Assembly (NCBI GenBank): GCA_030694985.1
Contig: JAUYTV010000052.1
Coordinates: 1 to 51,277 of the forward strand
DNA length: 51,277 nucleotides
Direction: 5' to 3'
Origin: Methanoregula sp.
Lineage (GTDB): Archaea > Halobacteriota > Methanomicrobia > Methanomicrobiales > Methanospirillaceae
Shown: piece after piece, positions 17,166 through 25,751 of the stretch
Numbering within the stretch: position 1 is the first letter of the stretch
How the letters are laid out: each line of letters starts with the position of its first letter
Notes under the pieces: generated by a model
Seen by the model: only the letters and a program-made list of their open reading frames with translations
Told to the model about the DNA's origin: nothing
Database searches by the model: none
Translations under genes and position numbers: made by a program

Positions 17166-18113
17166 TCACTTCTTTTTCATCGCCATAAGGCAACAGAGTG
17201 CCCCGCAAACTCCAAGCGCAACTACCGGCAGAATTCCCGATGAGGGGGACTGGGGTGTGGTGGTGGGGTAGGGTGTCGGGACGGTCATCTTTGGCGTGGG
17301 TTTCTTTGTTGGCGTGACTGGAATTTGTGCAGTGGTAACCAGGATAGTTACGCTGGGAGTTTCAGTGAGCGCAGACACCCTGGAAGGGACGGTGAGACGC
17401 ACGTTATCGAGATAACCTTGCGCATAGATATTCATCATTCCACCATCCTCTACGGATCCGAAGTAGATCCGGTTCAGACCCCTCATGTTCTCCCCGCACT
17501 GGATAAAATAGCTCCAGATATCTTTTCCGGACTGTAACTCTCTGACTTTCATGGACAGGATCTTCGTATTGTCATCATATTTGACCGTCACACGGTAAGT
17601 TTTGTTGACTTCGTATTTTGAAGTTGGACCTTTATAAGCATCCGGCCCCATTTCCGGTGCCGCGTTCTGGCTGTTCACTTGCAGAAGTTTGTTTCCCGGA
17701 GATACTGTATGAAGCCACATGATCTTGCCGTATTTTGCATTGGTGAACATTGAGAGGACATTTGGACCCTTGTTAATTCTCATATCAGTATCGGTTAACC
17801 CAATACGGAAGGTAGCACCCTCATCGATTCTTGTTAAAAGGAAATCATAATCGAGTGTAAATGATCCAGCATCAAAGACGACAGGGATATAGGCGTAGTT
17901 TCCCGTGCTGGGTTCGATGCCGAAGTGATACATTCCCATATTCGGATCCCAGTAATTGCTGGACGGGTTGTTGGTTATCCAGCGGGGATCGGAAGCAAAC
18001 GAGGTCTGGTAGATCGTAGTCTGGTCTTCGCTGCTCTGCGCCAGTGTCGGCTGTACAACCAGAAGACAGCAGGCAGCAAGGATAATGGTTAACAGGATTG
18101 TTCTTGTCTTCAT
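17166..18113 (-). CDS. Secreted, C-terminally anchored surface protein
   Basis: About 315 aa. A signal peptide starts at the ATG at 18113 (MKTRTILLTIILAACCLLVV), supported by GGAGA a few bases upstream; an in-frame start at 18161 would add an unlikely 16-residue tail. The mature part to about residue 230 is a beta-rich domain with the look of a jelly-roll/LamG-like fold (YQTSFASDPRW... YIPVVFDAGSF). Then comes a Thr/Pro-rich linker and a C-terminal membrane helix followed by Lys-Lys-Lys, anchoring it at the cell surface facing out. The ligand is unknown. Monocistronic. Confidence 0.8.
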   Translation of the reverse strand: MKTRTILLTIILAACCLLVVQPTLAQSSEDQTTIYQTSFASDPRWITNNPSSNYWDPNMGMYHFGIEPSTGNYAYIPVVFDAGSFTLDYDFLLTRIDEGATFRIGLTDTDMRINKGPNVLSMFTNAKYGKIMWLHTVSPGNKLLQVNSQNAAPEMGPDAYKGPTSKYEVNKTYRVTVKYDDNTKILSMKVRELQSGKDIWSYFIQCGENMRGLNRIYFGSVEDGGMMNIYAQGYLDNVRLTVPSRVSALTETPSVTILVTTAQIPVTPTKKPTPKMTVPTPYPTTTPQSPSSGILPVVALGVCGALCCLMAMKKK

Positions 18114-18335
18114 TACATTTCTCCATAGTTGTATTTCCCACAACAGGTTAAGCACCAGCAACCATCAAAAGGATCGCGGGGGATTTCTCCTGCATATCTT
18201 CTCTTAAGATTTTTTGGAAAATTCCTATTTACTTATGCAGCCCTCCTTTTCTTAAAAATAACTGATTCAGCATTCCCAAACGGGATATATTTATTTCCCG
18301 ATTCGCGCAATATTTAGAGGAGCATAGCAAAGTGC

Positions 18336-18406
18336 GCGATAATAGTCTAGCGGTAGGACAGGAGCTTCCCAAGCTTCTAGCCCGGGTTCGATTCCCGGTT
18401 ATCGCA
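18336..18406 (+). tRNA. tRNA-Gly (CCC)
   Basis: A 71-nt cloverleaf. Acceptor GCGATAA pairs with TTATCGC, the discriminator is A and CCA is not encoded. D-stem GTCT/GGAC, anticodon stem GGAGC/GCTTC with loop TTCCCAA giving anticodon CCC, T-arm CCGGG-TTCGATT-CCCGG. A TATA-like atatattta lies near 18285. The T-run usual after tRNA genes is missing and an ACT-domain gene begins 10 nt later. Confidence 0.95.
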
Positions 18407-18416
18407 TAGGTCAAAT

Positions 18417-19100
18417 ATGGATACAGAACCCGAACGACTGGCCCTGAGGATCATTGCAGAGAACCGCAGGGGTGTCTTGCGCGACATTTCAACAGTGGTT
18501 GCCGCCCATGATGCAAACATCGTGATGATCAGCCAGGAAGTGTTTGAATCCGGTCCCTTTGCAGGTATGGCAGAACTCTATTTTGAATATGATTCTGCAG
18601 ATGCAGACGACCACGAACTTCTATTAAAAGATCTCAATGATATCACATCAGTTAAGGATGTGAAAGCCTACAAGCCATTCGGACATATCTTCGGCTCGCG
18701 CGTGATCATTATTGGTGGCGGGGCTCAGGTGGCACAAGTGGCAATGGGTGCCGTGAACGAGGCTGACCGGCATAACATCCGGGGTGAGAGGATATCGGTA
18801 GACACGATCCCGCTTGTAGGGGAACGGACACTCGCGCTTGCAGTAGATGCAGTCACCCGTCTGCCCCGGGCCTCCATCCTTGTGCTTGCCGGTTCGATCA
18901 TGGGCGGCGATATCTCAAAAGCGGTGGACAGGGTTAAGGAAGCAGGGATCCCGGTCATTGCGTTAAAGATGGCCGGCACTGTACCGGAACATGCAGATCT
19001 CGTGGTCACAGACCCGATCCAGGCGGGTGTTTTTGCCGTGATGCACATCAGCAGCAAAGCAGTTTTTGACATCAACCGCATCCGTGGTCGGGAGTTTTAA
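18417..19100 (+). CDS. ACT-domain protein (DUF5612 type)
   Basis: 227 aa. An N-terminal ACT domain (about 5-80, LRIIAENRRGVLRDISTVVAAHDANI) is typical of amino-acid-binding regulatory modules. A second alpha/beta half follows from about 90 (VIIIGGGAQVAQVAMGAVNEADRHNIRG), a pairing known from uncharacterised archaeal proteins. It probably senses an amino acid; the target is unknown. The ATG at 18417 is 10 nt after tRNA-Gly with little room for a promoter, so it may be read with the tRNA. The next gene (sua5) follows with no gap. Confidence 0.8.
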   Translation: MDTEPERLALRIIAENRRGVLRDISTVVAAHDANIVMISQEVFESGPFAGMAELYFEYDSADADDHELLLKDLNDITSVKDVKAYKPFGHIFGSRVIIIGGGAQVAQVAMGAVNEADRHNIRGERISVDTIPLVGERTLALAVDAVTRLPRASILVLAGSIMGGDISKAVDRVKEAGIPVIALKMAGTVPEHADLVVTDPIQAGVFAVMHISSKAVFDINRIRGREF

Positions 19101-19673
19101 ATGGATATCATAGAAAAAGCGGTTTCGATCCTGATGCGTGACGGTATTGTTGTGTATCCGACTGAAACCGTGTACGGGCTTGGTGCCGATGCTTTCTCTG
19201 ATGAAGCGATCTTTAAGGTATACGAGGCAAAACATCGCCCGCTCGGTATGCCGGTATCGATTGCTGTCTCAGATTTTGATATGCTAGCTGCGGTGGCTCA
19301 TGTCGAACCATGGATGGAGACATTCATCCAGTCGTTTCTGCCGGGCCCGGTAACCGTTGTGCTTGCTGCACGAAACAGCGTTCCTGAATCACTTACGGGG
19401 GGAACAGGAATGATTGGCATCCGTATACCGGCACATCCGCTCGCACAGCAGCTCATCGAGCGGTTCGATTCTCCCATCACTGCAACGAGCGCAAACCTCC
19501 ACGGGGCAAAAGACCCACAGGTTCCTGATGAATGCACGGTGCGCTATGACTTCCTGCTCGATGGCGGAAGACTGCCCGGCACCCCCAGTACGGTTGTAGA
19601 TCTCTCTGCACGCACGATCATTCGCGCAGGTGCACAGATTGATAAGATCGCCAAATTTCTTGTAAATCTGTGA
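19101..19673 (+). CDS. sua5: Threonylcarbamoyl-AMP synthase (Sua5/YrdC)
   Basis: 190 aa of the YrdC fold. Conserved PTETVYGLGADA near the N-terminus, the basic substrate motif KHRPLGMPVSI, PGPVTVVL, GIRIPAHPLAQQL and SANLHG. It makes threonylcarbamoyl-AMP from Thr, bicarbonate and ATP for t6A37 in ANN-decoding tRNAs. The extra C-terminal Sua5 domain is absent (YrdC-length). It directly follows the ACT gene (TAA then ATG) and overlaps or abuts the nucleotidyltransferase gene, so the three form an operon next to a tRNA gene. Confidence 0.92.
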   Translation: MDIIEKAVSILMRDGIVVYPTETVYGLGADAFSDEAIFKVYEAKHRPLGMPVSIAVSDFDMLAAVAHVEPWMETFIQSFLPGPVTVVLAARNSVPESLTGGTGMIGIRIPAHPLAQQLIERFDSPITATSANLHGAKDPQVPDECTVRYDFLLDGGRLPGTPSTVVDLSARTIIRAGAQIDKIAKFLVNL

Positions 19674-19684
19674 GACTGCCTTTT

Positions 19685-20608
19685 ATGAAGCCCATCCGGT
19701 TACGTGATTTTATTGAAGACCGGGACGGCTGGATCTATGCAGTCTCCACGTATGACAATTCGGATAAGATCGGCTGCGTACTCCGGTATGTCCCTGATGC
19801 TGATGGCGAGCGTGTGCACGCTTCTGGCACCCGGTATAAAAAATACGATTTTGAAGACGCCTATGCGTTCATCGCGCTTCACAAACCGCAGTATGCCGCT
19901 CTCCTCCAGCGCATTCCCTATAACGATGTGAAACGGGTGTGGAAACCAGATGAAGAATTGCCGCATATCGCCCGCCAGCACCCCAGAGTTCAGAAACTTG
20001 TCGATCTTTTCAAGCTTCCGTCCGGTACCATAGGCTGCACGGGATCGCTCCTATGCGGGCTTGAGAATGATGCATCAGATATCGACATGGTTGTGTACGG
20101 TCGGCACTGGTTTACTGCACAGAAGCGGGTCCGTAAGGGAATCCTTGACGGGAAGGTAAAAGGACTCTCAGTAGAGATGTGGAAGAAAGTCTATGACAAA
20201 CGCAAACCGGAAATTCCCTATGAACAGTTCGTACTCCACGAACAGCGTAAATGGAACCGTGGCCAGATCGAAGGAACGTACTTTGATATACTCTACACCC
20301 GGTCATACGATGAACTGAAAAGTGTCCATCCCGGCAAAGGTACAGTTATAGGAAAGCAGACAATAGAAGCAAAAGTTGTCGATGCTTCACTATCGTTTGA
20401 CAACCCGGCCATCTATGAAATTGAGCACGAATCGGTGAGCCGGGTGCTCTCGTTTACACATACCTACAGCGGGCAGGCACGCGCGGGAGAGATCATTGAA
20501 GCGTGCGGGGTCTGCGAGCAGCACGGCAACGAGCGCTGGCTGGTTGTGGGGACTACACGCGAGGCAAAGGGCGAGTATATCGTGTCAAAAACGCTGCTTG
20601 AACAGTGA
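19685..20608 (+). CDS. Predicted nucleotidyltransferase
   Basis: 307 aa. The Pol-beta-type nucleotidyltransferase signature is visible in the middle: GCTGSLLCGLEN followed by SDIDMVVYG, giving the GS...DxD pattern. N- and C-terminal regions (IYAVSTYDN..., and a beta-rich tail RVLSFTHTYSGQARAGE) are shared with uncharacterised archaeal proteins of this type. It may transfer a nucleotide to RNA or to a protein; the substrate is unknown. I prefer the ATG at 19685; a GTG at 19670 overlapping the sua5 stop is possible. Last gene of the tRNA-Gly/ACT/sua5 cluster, followed by repeat copy B. Confidence 0.8.
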   Translation: MKPIRLRDFIEDRDGWIYAVSTYDNSDKIGCVLRYVPDADGERVHASGTRYKKYDFEDAYAFIALHKPQYAALLQRIPYNDVKRVWKPDEELPHIARQHPRVQKLVDLFKLPSGTIGCTGSLLCGLENDASDIDMVVYGRHWFTAQKRVRKGILDGKVKGLSVEMWKKVYDKRKPEIPYEQFVLHEQRKWNRGQIEGTYFDILYTRSYDELKSVHPGKGTVIGKQTIEAKVVDASLSFDNPAIYEIEHESVSRVLSFTHTYSGQARAGEIIEACGVCEQHGNERWLVVGTTREAKGEYIVSKTLLEQ

Positions 20609-20681
20609 TGGTTTTAAGGTTCGGGCTCTGGTGAAAGCTGTAGAAACGGGAGTTCGCATCTGAATTTAAAAAACCATGATA

Positions 20682-20842
20682 TTGCGAGGCTCCCGCATCA
20701 GGGCCTCTGCGAGGCACATCGGGGCAAGGAGGTTTTGACCTTTATTTGCTATATTTTCCCCGTCATTTTCCAGTCATTGAACCGCCGCGAGGCGCCCCTT
20801 CGGGGGCGGCGGAGTTCATCGTATCCGAAGGGATAGGGGTCT
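20682..20842 (+). repeat. Dispersed 160-bp structured repeat, copy B
   Basis: Same order of blocks as copies A and C: cagggcctct, gaggcac, cggggcaag, gaaccgccgcg, ggcgcccc, ggcggcgg and gttcatcgta. Hairpin GCCTC-TGC-GAGGC and the second hairpin GCGCCCC-TTC-GGGGGCG are intact. The internal linker is longer than in A (extra bases around 20730-20770) and the downstream flank has diverged. It lies between the convergent genes ending at 20608 and 20980. The other parts of 20609-20979 hold nothing I can name. Confidence 0.75.
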
Positions 20843-20979
20843 CAACCACATCAGATCAGATGAGAAGCAGTCAAACAGATCCCCCATTCGCAGTATCATG
20901 CCTCAACCGCCTCTTACCGGAATAAGGCATGCGTCGCCTGCTGTCCCTTGCAGTGCCAGACCTCGACACCGTCCTCATA

Positions 20980-21255
20980 CTAATCAAGGAAGCATTCAGA
21001 GGATGGGACGAACCGGAATTTCTTAAGGATATGCTGCATGATGGGCCGGGGCATCACCACGCTGACATCGCACCCTTCGTTCAGCCACAGCCGGATCAGG
21101 TTCTGGTTGTTTCCTTCGTTCTTCTCCCGCGAGATGACGTAGTGGAGGCAGAGCCGGTTCTCCTCCCGCAGTTCCAGCCAGCCGGAGAAGAGGTGTTCGG
21201 TAAATTCCAGTGCGTCACCCTCAGGGGGTCCGGTCTCAATTCGTTTTGATGTCAT
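20980..21255 (-). CDS. Small hypothetical protein
   Basis: 91 aa, unrecognised. The text reads as a compact alpha/beta protein (FTEHLFSGWLELREEN...CLHYVISREKNEGNNQNLIRLWLNEGCDVSVVMPRPIM). No signal peptide or membrane helix. The ATG at 21255 has GGAAG 8 nt upstream, favoured over an in-frame GTG at 21264. A plus-strand frame over the same stretch (20929-21249) lacks a ribosome site and looks like its shadow. Divergent from the DUF3795 gene. Confidence 0.6.
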   Translation of the reverse strand: MTSKRIETGPPEGDALEFTEHLFSGWLELREENRLCLHYVISREKNEGNNQNLIRLWLNEGCDVSVVMPRPIMQHILKKFRFVPSSECFLD

Positions 21256-21398
21256 GGGTAACACTTCCGTTTACGATCCAGACCATTACAAAAAAAGCAT
21301 AAAAGGCGGGGGCATGCGGATGGCAAAAGTGAACGAAGCCGGCCTCCCATATGCTACAACCCGACAGGTTTTAACAGGTCCGCAACTTACTCACATGC

Positions 21399-21797
21399 AT
21401 GGCGGTGAAAAATCCCTTCAAAACAACCCTGATTGCCCCCTGCGGCATGAACTGCGCGATCTGTATGGCATTTCTCCGGCAGAAGAACCGGTGCGGCGGG
21501 TGTTATTCTCCCAACCGGTTGTGCAGCATACACTGTATTATCTCTGCCTGCGAAAAAGTACGGGACCGATATCATCACACGTGCAAGGACTTCCCCTGCA
21601 AACGGCTGAAGCAACTGGACGACCGGTACCGGAAGAAGTACGGCATGAGCATGATTGCGAACCTTGAAGCGATACGTAAAGAGGGCATCCGTGCGTTTGT
21701 CAAAACCGAGCGCGAGCGCTGGACCTGCAAAGCCTGCAGGGGGACAATCGATGTCCATCACGGCAAGTGTGCGATCTGCGGGAAAGAGCGGGAGTAA
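21399..21797 (+). CDS. DUF3795 cysteine-rich protein
   Basis: 132 aa matching the DUF3795 pattern: APCGMNCAICMAF, CGGCYSPNRLCSIHCIISACEK, HTCKDFPCKRLKQLDDRYRKKYG near the N-terminus, and a C-terminal zinc ribbon (CKACRG...HGKCAICGKE). The family is widespread in anaerobes and of unknown function; the many Cys suggest metal or Fe-S binding. No clear ribosome site precedes the ATG, and a TATA-like ttttaac near 21367 would give an almost leaderless mRNA. Confidence 0.82.
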   Translation: MAVKNPFKTTLIAPCGMNCAICMAFLRQKNRCGGCYSPNRLCSIHCIISACEKVRDRYHHTCKDFPCKRLKQLDDRYRKKYGMSMIANLEAIRKEGIRAFVKTERERWTCKACRGTIDVHHGKCAICGKERE

Positions 21798-21960
21798 GAA
21801 GGTTTTTTATCAATTACGGAAAATGAGGCTTTTTACCGCCCGGTTTCCCTGCTCTGATAATCCTCAAGGGGGACCCCAGCCACTGATGGGGGTGTATAAA
21901 TCCCCATCACAATAATTGGATTTTGCAGAATTTCCCGCTTAAAAAAAGAAAACTCCTGTT

Positions 21961-22455
21961 TTACTTCATACTTAAGATCTGTCGCGCGGTAAGCAGCCAT
22001 TGCAGTTCGCCACTCACCGGATCAAGCCGGGCATTCCGGATTTTTGCAAGCCCGCCTTTTCCCAGCGCGATTGACGCATTGCCTCCGCCTGATATCATGT
22101 AACCGGTGAACATGCCTAGGAGGGGTTCATGCCCGATGAGGAGCAGGGATTCGTCCTCGTTCCTGCTGGTTATGCGCGATTCGAGTGCTTCGATACCGGC
22201 ACCCGGTGTCAGCTCGTCCCACTGGATGAGGAGACCCCGGTTACCAAGCGCTTTTGTTACGATCTGGGCAGTTTCGAGTGAGCGCACGTATGGGCTTGTT
22301 GCCACGCACCCGAATACCACATCGCGTGATGCGAGAAACTCGGCAACCCCTAAGATCTCCGTGCGCCCCTCACCGGTCAACGACCTTCCCGCATCTCCAT
22401 GGGCGGTCGAGGATCGTTTCTCTGCTTTTCCATGTCTCAGAATGTATATATCCAC
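21961..22455 (-). CDS. sixA: SixA-like phosphohistidine phosphatase
   Basis: 164 aa of the histidine phosphatase superfamily. The RHG motif occurs at once (VDIYILRHGKAEKRSS), ATSPYVRSLETAQIV supplies the second Arg, and GHEPLL the second catalytic His. Members remove phosphate from phosphohistidine. The open frame extends upstream to 22704, but that part overlaps the Cas4-like gene and does not resemble the family. The GTG at 22455 gives the normal N-terminus (family start MDLYILRHG), though without a convincing ribosome site. It follows the Cas4-like gene by 41 bp on the same strand. Confidence 0.85.
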   Translation of the reverse strand: MDIYILRHGKAEKRSSTAHGDAGRSLTGEGRTEILGVAEFLASRDVVFGCVATSPYVRSLETAQIVTKALGNRGLLIQWDELTPGAGIEALESRITSRNEDESLLLIGHEPLLGMFTGYMISGGGNASIALGKGGLAKIRNARLDPVSGELQWLLTARQILSMK

Positions 22456-22496
22456 GTTTGTGAGATGAACGCCAAAAGGCAAAAAGGTTCTTGTCC

Positions 22497-23132
22497 CTAG
22501 AGAAGCTCTGACAAACGCTTCCCGACACTGCTCTCGCATTTCTCCCGGTACTTGCACCGGTTGCACGGAGCGTTCAATGGGTGCTTTGGCATATCGCCGT
22601 TCTTTATGGATTTTAACTTGTGCAGGGTAGCAATCACCTGTCGCCTGTCCCGGGGCTGGACCTCGTGCATGCGGGAGACACCGTCCGGAATATATTCCAC
22701 ACAACCCCCCTTTACCTCTGAACCGGTCATCTCCTCTAAGCAGAATGCAATGCAGGAGATCCGTAACCTGTCCGCTGCATAAGTGCCAAACGGCATTGCT
22801 CCTGCAGCACGAACGATCGAGAACGTGCCATCAGCAGCGATTCGGTCGATCATGCCGACAATACCCATCTTATCTGAAACCACCTTCACATCGGTCTGGA
22901 CAGCAGGTTTCCATTCGCCTTTGTTGCAGGCAGTGATGCAGAGTGCCAAAAAATCCTTCAGCGCCGGATCGAGTGCTGGAGAGACTGCAATGATCTCCTG
23001 CCAGATCACCTCCTCATCAAGCGGGGTTCCCAGATGATACGATATCTGCTTGCAGACCGCATACCTGTCTGATTCGGATACGGGTTCTTTGCGTTCATAA
23101 TAAAACCGGACCGGGCACGCGTGTACCCGCAC
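22497..23132 (-). CDS. Cas4-like PD-(D/E)XK protein with doubtful active site and start
   Basis: At least 211 aa, Cas4/RecB-like. It has the N-terminal Cys of the Fe-S site (ACPVRFYYERK) and the C-terminal set CNRCKYREKC. The motif II Asp is GMIDRIAADG, but the following strand reads TFSIVRAAG where active members have (V/E)-E-x-K-x-G, so the catalytic Glu/Lys appear lost. GTG at 23132 is the first usual start codon. In frame upstream the text TVSELV continues, which matches the family N-terminus, but no ATG, GTG or TTG precedes it. No cas genes or CRISPR repeats are nearby, so a role outside CRISPR adaptation is likely. Confidence 0.7.
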   Translation of the reverse strand: MRVHACPVRFYYERKEPVSESDRYAVCKQISYHLGTPLDEEVIWQEIIAVSPALDPALKDFLALCITACNKGEWKPAVQTDVKVVSDKMGIVGMIDRIAADGTFSIVRAAGAMPFGTYAADRLRISCIAFCLEEMTGSEVKGGCVEYIPDGVSRMHEVQPRDRRQVIATLHKLKSIKNGDMPKHPLNAPCNRCKYREKCESSVGKRLSELL

Positions 23133-23329
23133 CAGTTCCGAGACCGTGACATGTTCTTTTTGCGCTGTCAGGATGGTTCCTCTTTTTATTAAACGTGGGG
23201 AACCATGAGGATTAACCTTTTTGAAATGTTTTACTGTTCAAAAAAAAACACCATTAACAAAAAATCTCCCTGCTGGAATTTGTTTTCCAATCCAATGTTT
23301 GATAGCAGTAAAAGACGTATCTGATCATC

Positions 23330-23626
23330 ATGACAGGACAGGAAATTTCAGTTAATATCCCGCAGACACTCGATCCCGTGTACAGCAACATGATCCAGAT
23401 CGCCTACAAGGAAGACGAGTTCACGTTCCTCTTCCTCCACCAGTTGCCACAGGTGAACCAGGCGCGGGCAAAGGCGATCGTCTCGATCACCCCCACCCAT
23501 GCAAAGAACCTGCTCGCGGTGCTCACAAAGACCATGGCAGATTACGAAGGAAAGTTTGGAACAGTCAATGCACCCAAAGAATCGCAGGGCGATGGAACGG
23601 TCACCACCCTTCGCGGGTATTCTTAA
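23330..23626 (+). CDS. DUF3467 protein
   Basis: 98 aa matching the short DUF3467 family: DPVYSNMIQIAYKEDEFTFLFLHQLP, then ARAKAIVSITPTHAKNLLAVLTKTMADYEGKFG. These conserved single-domain proteins are common in archaea and bacteria and their function is unknown. The ATG at 23330 gives the expected length. No clear operon partner; tRNA-Thr follows 58 bp later with its own TATA-like box. Confidence 0.8.
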   Translation: MTGQEISVNIPQTLDPVYSNMIQIAYKEDEFTFLFLHQLPQVNQARAKAIVSITPTHAKNLLAVLTKTMADYEGKFGTVNAPKESQGDGTVTTLRGYS

Positions 23627-23684
23627 ACCAATTCCCACAAACACATATTTTATTAGCGTAACAGTTGACATTATGAGATATTGC

Positions 23685-23756
23685 GCCGCCGTGGCTTAGC
23701 GGCATAGCGGCTGATTCGTAATCAGCAGGTCGAGGGTTCAATTCCCTCCGGCGGCT
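23685..23756 (+). tRNA. tRNA-Thr (CGT)
   Basis: A 72-nt cloverleaf. Acceptor GCCGCCG pairs with CGGCGGC, discriminator T, no encoded CCA. Anticodon stem GCTGA/TCAGC with loop TTCGTAA gives anticodon CGT. T-arm GAGGG-TTCAATT-CCCTC. A TATA-like tatttta lies near 23646, and a T-run right after the gene (23756-23761) would end transcription. Confidence 0.95.
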
Positions 23757-23856
23757 TTTTTAAAGAGGGGATATACCCCGTATTTTCATAGTTCCCTAAT
23801 CTGGAACTGCGGGGTTATCAGAAGAAAAAAGAGATCTGTTTTTTTCGTTTGTAAAA

Positions 23857-24894
23857 TTATTTATAGCCCCGCTCCGAGATATCCCGCACCGTGCTCATGA
23901 CAGCAGACATACCAAAGTACTCAGTGATCCTGCTGCTGATCTCAACCTGAATTATCGTCCCATCCTTTTTCTTCTGCTCTCTGTCAAACAGCAGATACCC
24001 GCGGGACTGGAACCGCTGAACTTTCTCATCTGTGAGCAGGGTTTCTGGATGCACATCCAGATCATGCAGGCGCATATTCAGAAATTCCTTGTGCGAAAAA
24101 CCCAAAAGACGTGAGGCAATTGTATTAGTCTCAAAGATCTGACCGTTTGTATCGTGAAGGAATATCGCATCGCTTGCCCCGTCAAAGAGCGTATGGTAAC
24201 GGAGTTCTGACTCAATAAGTTCATCCTTGATCCGTTTGCGCTCAGTAATATCTACAACCGAGCAGATGACAAGCCTCTCTTTGGTCAGGGAGGCTGTAGC
24301 TAAAAGCCAGATGACAGTCCGGTCTTTTTTGCGCAGCTCGATCTCCATATCGGCAATTTTTTCTTCCTGCCGGATTTTTTTGGTAAACTTAGCTTCCTTG
24401 TCGCTGTCAAACCAGAGGGAAGAGAAATCCTGGTTTTTAAGCTCATCCAGAGGATATCCAAGGATATCTGCCGAGTGCTGGTTAATCTGGCGGATCTTCT
24501 GGGACTCGAGGTCGAACGTGAACATACCCGACTGGGAGTTCTCAAAAATTTCCCGGTATTTTTTCTCCTGACTGAGCTGCCCTGCAAAGGCAGAAATGAC
24601 AATACCTGCAGAAACAAAAATATAGAAAAATGCACTGCTCGCTGCATAAAGCCGGATATCTACCGGGCCATAGATGTACACAAGCCCTAAGAAAATCCAG
24701 CCAATGAGGATAGTGAAATACACAGAATACCTGGGAAATAAATACGCCAGAAGTATGATCGGTATAATGTAAAAATACGGGAAAATATCATAATAACCGC
24801 TTTTTAACGAGAGGATGGATACAAGAATAATCACTATCGTGATGAGCAAGGTTAACGAAAGCCACAGGGTTTTTTGCGAGGATATTGTCTTCAT
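23857..24894 (-). CDS. Membrane PAS-PAS sensor without output domain
   Basis: 345 aa. Four membrane helices in the first 105 residues (about 10-30, 38-55, 58-78, 82-104), then two PAS/PAC repeats (about 112-225 and 230-343; ITERKRIKDE links them, DISERGYK ends the protein). There is no histidine kinase, GGDEF or receiver domain, so the signal must pass by protein contact, perhaps to a soluble kinase such as those at 5593 or 30547. The frame ends cleanly after the second PAC, so this looks like the natural length, not a truncation. Monocistronic. The gap 24895-25093 holds only promoters. Confidence 0.85.
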   Translation of the reverse strand: MKTISSQKTLWLSLTLLITIVIILVSILSLKSGYYDIFPYFYIIPIILLAYLFPRYSVYFTILIGWIFLGLVYIYGPVDIRLYAASSAFFYIFVSAGIVISAFAGQLSQEKKYREIFENSQSGMFTFDLESQKIRQINQHSADILGYPLDELKNQDFSSLWFDSDKEAKFTKKIRQEEKIADMEIELRKKDRTVIWLLATASLTKERLVICSVVDITERKRIKDELIESELRYHTLFDGASDAIFLHDTNGQIFETNTIASRLLGFSHKEFLNMRLHDLDVHPETLLTDEKVQRFQSRGYLLFDREQKKKDGTIIQVEISSRITEYFGMSAVMSTVRDISERGYK

Positions 24895-25093
24895 GTGAAC
24901 TTCATCTCAGTTATGCTGGTACAAGCTTGAACTTTGCTCGATTGGTTTATTATATGTTGTTATACGGCCCGTGCATTGGGTGAAAAACGTTTTTTTTGCT
25001 GGATAATTCCATGAGAGTTTTTTTAACATGGATCAAAAAGACTTGGATCTCTGGACTATTAATAGAATTCAGTGCCATTGATTATTACTAAAA

Positions 25094-25633
25094 ATGACTG
25101 ATAACGAACAACATGTGCAGATACAGGATCTGGTAAAAACCGTACTCTACCTTCTGCTCGGTCTCGTGGTCATTCCTGTGGTCATCGGATCATTTTTTTT
25201 GATCTCCTATTGGCACATGCTTGGACTGGTCGGGTCGGTTCTCATTCTCCAGCCTGTGGCAGTTATAGTCGGGCTCGGACTGGGCATTCCTCCAGTACCT
25301 ATCATGCTCATCATGATCTCCTTTGGATTTTCCATCATCTATGGACTGTTTGCCATCTGTGATACATTTGCAGAACGATCAGCATGGCTCCGTAATCACC
25401 TCCACTCCGTTCAGACAATTGCCGAGAAATCTACACTGTTTCAGCGATACGGGATCTTTACACTTATGCCGTTTATCTGGATACCGGGTATAGGACTTTA
25501 CGGGTGTGTACTTCTTGCCTGGATGTTCAAGTGGCGAGGGGTAAAAGGTGTGGGCGTGATCATGGCAGGCTGGATCCTTTCTACGCTGCTGGTGCTAGGA
25601 GCATCGATAGGGATTCTGAGCAGCATCCATTAG
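25094..25633 (+). CDS. Small multidrug-export-type membrane protein
   Basis: 179 aa with four to five membrane helices (about 15-38, 42-62, 64-86, 118-140, 150-172). Features such as PFIWIPGIGLYG in the second half resemble the 'small multi-drug export' family, whose function is poorly defined. The N-terminus is short, charged and cytoplasmic. A TATA-like attaata near 25060 leaves a very short leader before the ATG. Monocistronic. Assignment to that family is moderate. Confidence 0.7.
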   Translation: MTDNEQHVQIQDLVKTVLYLLLGLVVIPVVIGSFFLISYWHMLGLVGSVLILQPVAVIVGLGLGIPPVPIMLIMISFGFSIIYGLFAICDTFAERSAWLRNHLHSVQTIAEKSTLFQRYGIFTLMPFIWIPGIGLYGCVLLAWMFKWRGVKGVGVIMAGWILSTLLVLGASIGILSSIH

Positions 25634-25751
25634 CGTGAGGAATTAAAAAAACGGCACTGTCACACCATACGCACAGTTACATTAAAAAAATCCCTGAAAT
25701 CATCGCACCAGATCAGGGCGAGGCATGGCTGCGCAATGAAAATTACAAACC

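Noticed and set aside
20929-21249. Plus-strand 106-codon frame
   Set aside because: No ribosome site, and it overlaps the better supported minus-strand gene at 20980-21255.
22497-23132. CRISPR-Cas locus near the Cas4-like gene
   Set aside because: No repeat-spacer arrays and no other cas genes were seen anywhere in the window.
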